Assembly: GCA_002771015.1 (NCBI GenBank)
Contig: PCUO01000016.1
Span: 37,191 to 44,919 of the forward strand
Direction: 5' to 3'
Length of the DNA: 7,729 nucleotides
DNA from: Candidatus Yonathbacteria bacterium CG17_big_fil_post_rev_8_21_14_2_50_43_9
Lineage (GTDB): Bacteria; Patescibacteriota; Minisyncoccia; Phycocordibacterales; UBA1550
Positions 1 through 6,394 of the stretch are shown here, piece after piece. The translations under genes and the position numbers were made by a program. Within the stretch, counting starts at the first letter, position 1. The number at the start of each line of letters is the position of its first letter. The notes beneath the pieces were generated by a model. That model had not been told where the DNA came from. It saw nothing but the letters and a program-made list of their open reading frames with translations, and searched no databases.

Positions 1-2976
1 ACCGATGCCAGAGTCCGTTACGGCAAAGAGGAATTCAGAATCTTTCCTCTTTACATTCACAACAACCTCGCGCCCAGACTCTGAATAGTTTATCGCATTT
101 CCAACTAGGTTCTCAAGAATATTTCGCAAAAGGAGAGGGTCAGTATTTATCGCATAGTCCGCATCCTCAGGTACTCGGATAGCTATCTGTTTGCTCTCTG
201 CTACTCCGCGCAGTGTTTCAAAAACTGTGTAAAGCAGATTTTTTGTTGAAACATTTTCATTTTTTACTATTGAGTCACCGCCCTCCAAACGAAGCACGCC
301 TAGCATGTCATGCACGAGTCCAGTCATTCGCTCGTTAATTTTATACAGTTCGTCTATGTATTCTGTTTGCCCGGGAGTAAGCGTACCATGGATACCCTTC
401 TTCAACGTTTCAATAAGCCACTTTGTCCCAGAGAGGGGCGTGCGAAGCTGATGCGATGCGAGAGAAAGCAAATCTCCGCGCGCTTTTTCAAGTTCCTTTT
501 CTTTTGTGATGTCGCGAAAGATGCCAACAGCGCCTGTAACAACACCTCCGATGATAACAGGCGTCCATGTAACAGAAATAGGGAAGTACCCGTCACCTCT
601 TTTTTTGTAGCGCATTGTGCTCATAGTAACTGGCTCACCACTTAGCGCAATATTTAAAATTCGCTCTTCGTCTGGTATGTCAATGTTATTTTCATCAACG
701 GCCTCTATCACATCAACAGCAAGTTTTCCCATAACCGTTTCAGATTTTAGATTAAGCATTTTTTCTGCCACGGGATTCAGCGCGATAAGTTTCCCATCTT
801 TGTCTATTGCAATCATTCCTTCACCGAGACTTGCAAGTAGCGCCTCCGCCTTCGCCTTTGCTTCCTCTATGTCTTTTGTGCGATCGCCAACCTTTTCTTC
901 AAGCCCTTTTGTATACTCGCGAACTTGGCTTTCAAGCTCCTTGCGTTCGGTAATATCCTCTGCCATCAAGAGCAGAGAATCAATTTCACCGTCAGAATCC
1001 TTAAGAGGCACACCATAATAGAAGTGATATGTTTTTTTGGCAGTATCAGATGGAGCTGGAATCTCAACCTCCTTTTTAAAGGCGTTTCCTAGAAGCCCTT
1101 CGCGTATTAAAATATCAAGCCCTGAGCTACGGATGTATTCCAACTCAAAAATATTTTTTCCTATGATTTCACTCGCGTCGTGAATTCCGGATTCGCGAGC
1201 CATTGCCGGATTAAAAGTTTCAACAGTTCCGTTATTAGCCACGGTGTAGATGCCAATAGGGGATTCTTCTATTACTCCCGATAGTTCCTCTGAGTAAGCG
1301 ACAATTTTAGCGTCTTGTTTGCGAAATACATAGCGTAGTAAAAGAAAAATAAGAACAAGCGACACAAACGACCCTATCCAAATGACAGTTTGTATGGTTC
1401 GCGCGAACCCCGCCACTTCGCCAATGTTGACGTATGCTTCTGCTACGCCAATGATGTTGTTTTTGTCCCCGCGTATTGGCACATACATTCCTACTAACGT
1501 TGAAACACCAAGTTCCGACACAGTCTTTTCGCTTGCGCTTGATCTAACAATTTTACCAATGGCGAGTGTTTCGGCAACCTCATCCGCCTCTGGGCTTGTG
1601 CCAAGAGGCTCTCCTTGAAGCGTTGACCATATTAACACACCATCCGTCGTATGAAGTTGAACCGCAACCACTGAGTTGAAAGAGTGTAAAATTTCATCAG
1701 TGAAATCTTGGAATTTCTTCATTGATTCTTGAGTTTCCCACGTTGCAAAAGCAGGCACAGGTGAGTGGTCGAGATGGCGATTTGCCTGTTGAGCAACAAG
1801 GCTTGAAATAACGTCAGTCTTTTGCTCAATAATAAATTGCTCCACATTTTTCGCAAAAACGTAAGAGATACCAACAGTTGCGACTATTAGGATACTTACA
1901 ACAATACCCAAGGTTACTCCGCTTGAAATTGTGCTTGGGAATATGTGGCGCGCGCCTTTTACAATATCTGCCCCTGAGAGATACGCGTATGCTATAAGCA
2001 GAATGAGGACGACCGTCAGTATGGCGCTAGCTGTATTGCGAAGCCTGTCTATCTCCACGAATACCTCGCTCTTGTCTGTTTTTACAATATGCGCGCCGAA
2101 GTACTTTGCATCGCATATAGAGGAGCTAAAAACTTCTACTCCGCGGTAGTCTTTGTATGTTCCGCTATACGGCATTCCGTGTTGCAAACACTCATTTACT
2201 GGGGGTGTGTTTATTTCTTGTTTCAAAACAGCGTCAGGAATAAATCTGGACGGTGTAACTAGAATCTTGTCCTTGTTTACAATAAAACTTTCTGTTGACA
2301 GACCAGTGTCTTCAGCAACAACAATGTTTAACTCCTTATTTTCTGTGTGAGCAAGAAGCACTCCGACAAGACGAGAGTTGTCTGTAGAGGCGATGGGTGC
2401 CGTGAGATGGACCATTATTCCCCCATCAAATTCGTCTGCCTCGGAAATGAGTTCGTGGAAAAATGTTGCCTGCCCAAACGGAAGAAGCTTTGCCTCCTTG
2501 AACGCAACTTTTTCTTCGCTCTCATCGCTACCGATGCGTAACGTGTCGCTTGATGCTACTATCACTCCGTCAACATTTAAAATATCAATTATGCCGACTG
2601 ATGAGAGGAGAGGGATCTTGTATTTTGTAAGGTAATCAGAGAGCTCAAGAGCCACAGAGCATGTTACTCCCGTCTTCGCTTTTTCGCACGCCCCATCATT
2701 TATCTTTTGAGATAGTTCGCGAATTTTTCCGTCGGTGCTCCACGCGGCCGTGCTGGTTCGGATTTTTTCCACAAACAGTTTTAGCTCGCTGTGTTTTTTC
2801 TCAACAAGCGCCACGTGTTTTTCAATAGCTTGTTTGTGCAGAAGGTTCGCTGTGGTGTAGTAACCCGCAGTGAATAGCAGAATGAGCGGAACGAGAGATG
2901 TCCACAGGAAAAAAATTAAAAATCTTTTTTCTGTTACTGGCGGTTTAAGGACAAAGTTTTTTCTCATTTGTTCCAT
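1..2976 (-). CDS. Multi-sensor membrane histidine kinase, 3' end cut by the window edge
   Basis: The minus frame is open from an ATG at 2976 to base 1, giving 992 residues with no stop. The next in-frame upstream stop is at 3040-3042. Predicted layout: positively charged N-terminus; TM1 about 18-38; extracytoplasmic Cache-like region about 39-312 with cysteines 97, 106, 263 and 288; TM2 about 315-333; short cytoplasmic loop; TM3 about 352-374; second extracytoplasmic sensor about 375-530; TM4 about 531-550; PAS about 557-680 ending EDITERKE; coiled coil about 676-712; second PAS about 706-826 ending FRDITKEKE; HisKA with SHQLRTPL (phospho-acceptor His842); HATPase start with N-box ENLVGNAINYS (955-965) and G1 DSGIG (988-992). 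The F and G2 boxes and stop, probably 50-60 residues, lie outside the window. It should autophosphorylate on His842 in response to an external signal and hand the phosphate to an unseen regulator. An ATG at 2967, preceded closely by GGA, is the alternative start. It is divergent from the kinase at 3074. Family assignment is firm; ligand unknown. Confidence 0.93.
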   Translation of the reverse strand, partial: MEQMRKNFVLKPPVTEKRFLIFFLWTSLVPLILLFTAGYYTTANLLHKQAIEKHVALVEKKHSELKLFVEKIRTSTAAWSTDGKIRELSQKINDGACEKAKTGVTCSVALELSDYLTKYKIPLLSSVGIIDILNVDGVIVASSDTLRIGSDESEEKVAFKEAKLLPFGQATFFHELISEADEFDGGIMVHLTAPIASTDNSRLVGVLLAHTENKELNIVVAEDTGLSTESFIVNKDKILVTPSRFIPDAVLKQEINTPPVNECLQHGMPYSGTYKDYRGVEVFSSSICDAKYFGAHIVKTDKSEVFVEIDRLRNTASAILTVVLILLIAYAYLSGADIVKGARHIFPSTISSGVTLGIVVSILIVATVGISYVFAKNVEQFIIEQKTDVISSLVAQQANRHLDHSPVPAFATWETQESMKKFQDFTDEILHSFNSVVAVQLHTTDGVLIWSTLQGEPLGTSPEADEVAETLAIGKIVRSSASEKTVSELGVSTLVGMYVPIRGDKNNIIGVAEAYVNIGEVAGFARTIQTVIWIGSFVSLVLIFLLLRYVFRKQDAKIVAYSEELSGVIEESPIGIYTVANNGTVETFNPAMARESGIHDASEIIGKNIFELEYIRSSGLDILIREGLLGNAFKKEVEIPAPSDTAKKTYHFYYGVPLKDSDGEIDSLLLMAEDITERKELESQVREYTKGLEEKVGDRTKDIEEAKAKAEALLASLGEGMIAIDKDGKLIALNPVAEKMLNLKSETVMGKLAVDVIEAVDENNIDIPDEERILNIALSGEPVTMSTMRYKKRGDGYFPISVTWTPVIIGGVVTGAVGIFRDITKEKELEKARGDLLSLASHQLRTPLSGTKWLIETLKKGIHGTLTPGQTEYIDELYKINERMTGLVHDMLGVLRLEGGDSIVKNENVSTKNLLYTVFETLRGVAESKQIAIRVPEDADYAINTDPLLLRNILENLVGNAINYSESGREVVVNVKRKDSEFLFAVTDSGIG

Positions 2977-3073
2977 TGAATTAATTATAATTATACACTT
3001 ATTATTTATAAATACTCTATGTGGACAACTTGCGCTACTTTATCGCGCAGAAAAAGTATACAATTATAAGCAC
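2977..3073. promoter_or_regulatory. Divergent promoter region between the two histidine kinase genes
   Basis: This AT-rich gap must hold the promoters of both kinases. On the minus strand there are two consensus -10 hexamers TATAAT, at 2995-2990 and 2989-2984, without a convincing -35 at 16-18 bases. On the plus strand TATACA at 3057-3062 is a possible -10 for the kinase starting at 3074, again without a good -35. Two 10-bp AT palindromes, AATTATAATT (2983-2992) and ATTTATAAAT (3004-3013), could be operator half-sites or just low-complexity sequence. Both hypothetical transcripts would have very short leaders, which fits the lack of clear Shine-Dalgarno sequences. Exact promoters are uncertain. 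Confidence 0.45.
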
Positions 3074-5116
3074 ATGAATAATAAAATAGAGATAATACCT
3101 GTCGGAGGGCAAGTCAAAGGAAAAAATAACGAAATGAAACGTTTGCCATTATTTGCGGTTCTTGCGCTCTTTGTTCTAGCGATGGTTTTTGTCGCGACAT
3201 ACCTGGTTGTTCGCGAGTACAATCATGAGACAAGTACCGCGCTTGAACGCAGAGAGGCGATAGCCAATTTGGGAGCATTGCTCATTCATGAAAAGTTTGA
3301 CGGGATAATTGATGTTGGTATTTCTCTTGCTTCGCGCGCAAGAGTTTATAACAATATAGAGAAAAGAGACTGGGACGAAGCAATTGAAAACCTAAAAGAG
3401 ATTTTGCAAACATTCCCATATCTTGATAATGTGTTGCTTTTTGACAAGGAAGGGGTGTTGAAAGCGAGCGTGGTACCATCGCCTGAAATGATTGGCAAAA
3501 GTTTCGCACATCGTGATTATTACCAAGGGGTAAGCAAGGATTGGGAGCCGTATGTGTCAGAGGCGTTCAAGCGAGCTGTTGAGCCGAAAGACAATGTAGT
3601 CTCTGTGGCGGTTCCAATATTGTCATCCGACCAAAGGATAATTGGAATTCTTGTTCTTGCTGTAAAACTTGACGCGATTACCGATTGGCTCAAGGAGGTC
3701 GATGTTGGCTCAGGCGGAATCATATTTGTCGTGGATAAGAAAGGACAATTAGTTGCGCACCCACAATTGCGAGCCGTGGACAACTTGGCTGATTATTTTT
3801 CAGTTTCTTCTGTTCAGTATAGCCATAATAATGATTTTGGCACCGAAATTCATAATAAAGATTTTGCTGTGAGTGAAGAGCATATCGCCTCATGGGCTCA
3901 TGTAAGGGATTATGGGTTTGTGATTGAAATTGCACAGCCGACACGAATTGCCTTTGCAGAACGAAAAAATAAGCTTATTGAGTACCTCCTCTTTTGGACG
4001 CTAATTATTATTTCTGCTACTGTTTTTTTGTATCGTGTATTGAAAGATAGAGTCATGCTGAGAGCGCAACGTGATCACGAGGCGACTCTTTTGGAAAGTA
4101 TTGGTGACGGAGTTGTCGCAATAGATAGAGGCTGGAGCATTACGCTGTGGAATAAATCCGCAAGCGCAATCACGGGGTGGTCGAAAGAGGAAGCGATGGG
4201 TAAACCATTGCGTACCGTGCTGAAGTTTCTTCGTGAGCGAGACCGTGTAGAAAATATTGTATTCATCGAAGATGCTATGGTTCGAGGAAAGGTTACCACA
4301 ATGTCAGACAGCACAATCTTGGTCCGAAAGGACGGCAGTGAGACTCAAGTCGGGGATAGCGCGGCACCTATTTTTTGCGGAGGAGGAGAAACACCAGATG
4401 GAGCAATTATTGTATTCCGTGACATGTCACTTGCTCTTGAAAAAAGTCACCTTCGTTCAGATATTGCCTACGCCACGCACCAGTTTAGGACTCCTGTTAC
4501 GGAGGCGCTCTGGAACCTTGAGATGGCAATTGATGAGCAAGACACAGATAAAAGAAAAGAAGACATTCGCATCGCATACCAGGCAATCCTCAGCATCAAG
4601 AAACTTTCTGAGCATCTTGTGTTTGTTTCTGAGATTGACCAAGGTGATATTGCTGTCAAACTGTCGGCAGTCAAGTTTGTTAATGCTTTGACTGATGTGC
4701 AGAAAAAGATTGAAAAAGAAGCAAAGCTACGTGATATCACTTTGTCTATTGCCACTGTTTCGCCACTCTTGGCAATCAATACGGATAAAAAATTATTAAG
4801 CAGAGCCCTCTTTGAGATTATTGAAAATGCGGTAATTTACAGTCCGCGTGGCTCAAAAGTTGAAGTTATGACAACAATAAAGGAGAAAGAAATTCTCATA
4901 GAGGTTGTAGATACTGGTGTAGGTATTACAGAAGAGGAACAGCCGATTATTTTCACAAAGTTTTTTAGGGGAAGTAATAGAGGAAAGATGAATGCAGGTG
5001 GTGGACTCGGGCTCTATCTTGCAAAAGCGTACATCTCATTACTTGGAGGGAAGATATGGTTTACATCAGAGAAAGGGAAGGGAACAACGTTTTCCGTAAC
5101 GATTCCGATTGCGTAA
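3074..5116 (+). CDS. Cache-PAS sensor histidine kinase, complete
   Basis: This is a 680-residue inner-membrane sensor kinase if translated from the ATG at 3074. A hydrophilic 20-residue leader precedes TM1 (about 22-46). The extracytoplasmic region about 47-300 looks like a double Cache domain, with the typical HRDYYQGV segment (146-153) and PILSSDQRIIGILVLAV (181-197). TM2 is about 302-321. A PAS domain spans about 333-455 (SIGDGVVAIDRGWSITLWN through VFRDMS). HisKA has THQFRTPV, with phospho-acceptor His469. The HATPase shows N-box IIENAVIYSP (582-591), G1 DTGVGI (613-618), F-box FTKFFRG (627-633) and G2 GGGLGLYLA (642-650), so it should be catalytically intact. There is no receiver domain and no neighbouring regulator. 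The ATG at 3134 (Met21), 13 bases after AAAGG and directly before TM1, is a credible alternative start. An open frame back to 2870 overlaps the divergent kinase and was not used. The small ligand suggested by the Cache fold cannot be named. Confidence 0.95.
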   Translation: MNNKIEIIPVGGQVKGKNNEMKRLPLFAVLALFVLAMVFVATYLVVREYNHETSTALERREAIANLGALLIHEKFDGIIDVGISLASRARVYNNIEKRDWDEAIENLKEILQTFPYLDNVLLFDKEGVLKASVVPSPEMIGKSFAHRDYYQGVSKDWEPYVSEAFKRAVEPKDNVVSVAVPILSSDQRIIGILVLAVKLDAITDWLKEVDVGSGGIIFVVDKKGQLVAHPQLRAVDNLADYFSVSSVQYSHNNDFGTEIHNKDFAVSEEHIASWAHVRDYGFVIEIAQPTRIAFAERKNKLIEYLLFWTLIIISATVFLYRVLKDRVMLRAQRDHEATLLESIGDGVVAIDRGWSITLWNKSASAITGWSKEEAMGKPLRTVLKFLRERDRVENIVFIEDAMVRGKVTTMSDSTILVRKDGSETQVGDSAAPIFCGGGETPDGAIIVFRDMSLALEKSHLRSDIAYATHQFRTPVTEALWNLEMAIDEQDTDKRKEDIRIAYQAILSIKKLSEHLVFVSEIDQGDIAVKLSAVKFVNALTDVQKKIEKEAKLRDITLSIATVSPLLAINTDKKLLSRALFEIIENAVIYSPRGSKVEVMTTIKEKEILIEVVDTGVGITEEEQPIIFTKFFRGSNRGKMNAGGGLGLYLAKAYISLLGGKIWFTSEKGKGTTFSVTIPIA

Positions 5117-5120
5117 CTTT

Positions 5121-5143
5121 ACTTGGAGGCAAGACCTCCAAGT
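5121..5143 (+). other. 9-bp stem-loop just after the kinase stop codon
   Basis: ACTTGGAGG (5121-5129) and CCTCCAAGT (5135-5143) form a perfect 9-bp stem with a 5-base loop, four bases after the kinase TAA. No T-tract follows, so it is not a typical intrinsic terminator alone. It may protect the mRNA 3' end or aid the strong terminator downstream. A weaker stem, CTTGGA (5146-5151) with TCCAAG (5161-5166), follows. The half-site TCCAAGT at 5161-5167 could instead pair with 5121-5127. Confidence 0.6.
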
Positions 5144-5177
5144 GGCTTGGAAACCCGACGTCCAAGTGAATGATAAA

Positions 5178-5217
5178 AACAAAACCCCAGTCGGCCTAGG
5201 CCGACTGGGGTTTTGTT
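5178..5217. terminator. Bidirectional intrinsic terminator between convergent genes
   Basis: The block is a perfect palindrome with 20-base arms centred on CCTAGG (5195-5200). The GC-rich core CCCCAGTCGGCC is flanked by four A on the left and four T on the right. Read on the minus strand, the stem is followed by an almost unbroken T run (TTTTGTTTTTATC), which makes it a strong terminator for the cold-shock gene ending at 5228. On the plus strand the trailing TTTTGTTG is shorter but usable for the kinase ending at 5116. Sharing one hairpin between convergent genes is a common compact arrangement. Confidence 0.92.
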
Positions 5218-5227
5218 GAATGCGTTA

Positions 5228-5425
5228 TTATACGCGCTCTACGTTTACTGCTGACATTCCCTTTGGAGAATCCTCAGTTTCAAAAGTAACTTCATCACCT
5301 TCGCGGATATCATCAAATGTTGCGCCTACGAGTGAGTTAGCGTGGAAAAAGAGATCCTTCTCCATACCTTCTGCAGTGATAAAACCAAAACCTTTGTCAG
5401 TAACCTTCTTAATTGTTCCTTTCAT
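5228..5425 (-). CDS. csp: Cold-shock-domain RNA chaperone (CspA family)
   Basis: This 65-residue protein is a single cold-shock domain, the usual length of CspA-family proteins. RNP1 is seen as KGFGFI (11-16) and RNP2 as DLFFHA (24-29). The start [15 protein letters not shown] and the REGDEVTFE stretch (41-49) are standard OB-fold features. Aromatic residues Phe13, Phe15, Phe26, Phe27 and His28 would stack on single-stranded RNA or DNA. The tryptophan usual in the first strand (KWF in E. coli CspA) is replaced by Lys-Val, so the binding face is slightly reduced. Such proteins are cytoplasmic and melt RNA secondary structure, affecting translation and transcription termination; not all are cold-induced. 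The gene has its own promoter and a leader of about 100 bases, and ends at a strong terminator. The nearest purine block, AAGG at 5446-5443, is 17 bases before the ATG, so there is no normal ribosome binding site. Confidence 0.95.
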   Translation of the reverse strand: MKGTIKKVTDKGFGFITAEGMEKDLFFHANSLVGATFDDIREGDEVTFETEDSPKGMSAVNVERV

Positions 5426-5489
5426 AATTCTAAATTATTTAACCTTACTAATATACAAAAATATACAGATGATTGACTACGGAAACACG

Positions 5490-5514
5490 ACCTCTTCCTA
5501 CAACCTCTTCCTAC
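5490..5514 (-). repeat. Tandem 12-bp repeat in the cold-shock gene leader
   Basis: ACCTCTTCCTAC occurs at 5490-5501 and again at 5503-5514, a period of 13 bases with both copies identical. In the minus-strand transcript it reads GTAGGAAGAGGT twice, a purine-rich element within the predicted 5' leader, about 65-90 bases before the start codon. It could be a binding site for a protein (perhaps the Csp itself), an anti-Shine-Dalgarno interacting element, or a chance duplication. Confidence 0.75.
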
Positions 5515-5529
5515 TACTTTTGTGAATCC

Positions 5530-5558
5530 AATGTAGCATATCCAGCTAAAAAAGTCAA
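5530..5558 (-). promoter_or_regulatory. Sigma-70-type extended -10 promoter for the cold-shock gene
   Basis: On the minus strand TTGACT (5558-5553) is followed after exactly 17 bases by TACATT (5535-5530). TGC sits directly before TACATT, giving an extended -10. Transcription would start near 5523, leaving about 98 bases of untranslated leader before the ATG at 5425. Long leaders are known from CspA-family mRNAs, where they act as temperature-responsive structures. The -35 begins only nine bases after the stop of the upstream phosphatase gene, and no terminator separates them, so read-through from that operon is possible too. Confidence 0.72.
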
Positions 5559-5566
5559 GTACACCA

Positions 5567-6394
5567 TTATATTTCTATTTGATTTGGTTTAAGAGCGCCG
5601 AAATGGACAAGACCCTCAAGAACTCCTCCTGCATAGTTGCCATTTAGTGCCTCGTTTCCTTCTGCAATGTAGAGATTCTGTTCATTACCGTTCTTATTAT
5701 TTAGTATACGAACGTTATCCTTCATTTCATTGGATGCATTCGCAACAAGCACCGATTTATATCCAAATGTCAATGGAAGTATATCGTTGCCGCTGTCACC
5801 ACAGTAAATCACCTCATCTTTATTGATGGTTAATCGTTCTCGAAGAAATTCAACGGCAGTCACTTTTGTTGCGATTTTAGGAAGAATATCAATGAGCCCG
5901 ACTTTTTTTAATGGGTCTATACTATAGATTACATCCGCATTGATATTTGTTTCAGCAAGAATCTTTCGCATTTCGTCAGTAACCTGCTCTCCCATAGAAA
6001 TATCATCTACATAATAACTGAGCTTATATGCATTTTGACGCCACTCTTCTTGAAGTCTTGCTTCTTGATGTGTTGTCATTTTTGCAATAGCGTTCCAGTT
6101 CCAATTTGGTGTGTTCTTATCTATATATGAAAACCATGTTTTATCCTCAACCATTCCGTCCCCATCCTTTTTATAAAGGATGGTACCGACATCGCCGAAA
6201 AAGTAATCGGGTAGTGGTAACGGAAATTCTTTCCGTGCTTCTTCAAAAAGTTCCCAGTTTCTACCAGAAACATAGGCGAGTGTAAAATTGCGTGTTTTGG
6301 CTACTCGAGAAAAAATTTCTAACCCATTATCATCCAGTTCATAACCATTTGGAATCAATGTTCGGTCTAGGTCGCAAGCGATAAGTTTAATCAT
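5567..6394 (-). CDS. HAD-IIB hydrolase, sucrose-6-phosphate phosphatase type
   Basis: This 275-residue cytoplasmic HAD phosphatase resembles cyanobacterial/plant sucrose-phosphate phosphatase (S6PP family) along its whole length. Motif I is CDLDRTL (nucleophile Asp8, acid Asp10). Motif II is SGR (Ser43). Motif III is the lysine in DILPKIATK (Lys177). Motif IV is CGDSGND (198-204) for Mg2+. Cap-region similarities include LPDYFFGDVGTILY (61-74), KLSYYVD (124-130) and the C-terminal NYAGGVLEGLVHFG (253-266). The expected reaction is sucrose-6F-phosphate + water to sucrose + phosphate. The arginine in DLDRT, where many HADs have Gly and sucrose-phosphate phosphatases often Asn, is a small departure. 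Its ATG overlaps the stop of the glycosidase gene by four bases (ATGA), with no Shine-Dalgarno visible, which implies translational coupling. Close alternatives are mannosyl- or glucosyl-3-phosphoglycerate phosphatase and glucosylglycerol-phosphate phosphatase. The fold is near certain; the exact substrate is inference. Confidence 0.9.
   Translation of the reverse strand: MIKLIACDLDRTLIPNGYELDDNGLEIFSRVAKTRNFTLAYVSGRNWELFEEARKEFPLPLPDYFFGDVGTILYKKDGDGMVEDKTWFSYIDKNTPNWNWNAIAKMTTHQEARLQEEWRQNAYKLSYYVDDISMGEQVTDEMRKILAETNINADVIYSIDPLKKVGLIDILPKIATKVTAVEFLRERLTINKDEVIYCGDSGNDILPLTFGYKSVLVANASNEMKDNVRILNNKNGNEQNLYIAEGNEALNGNYAGGVLEGLVHFGALKPNQIEI

Noticed and set aside
310..2635. Several plus-strand open frames of 64-133 codons
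   Set aside because: All lie opposite the minus-strand kinase, which is open for 992 codons with clear PAS, HisKA and HATPase motifs. Their translations are low-complexity and Ser/Ala-rich or have no recognisable domain.
2870..3073. N-terminal extension of the plus-strand kinase to an ATG at 2870
   Set aside because: The extra 68 residues overlap the start of the divergent kinase gene and the promoter gap, and would add a second hydrophobic stretch not expected in this architecture.
5220..5525. Plus-strand open frame opposite the cold-shock gene
   Set aside because: It is the antisense of a clear cold-shock domain and continues through its promoter leader; the protein has no recognisable features.
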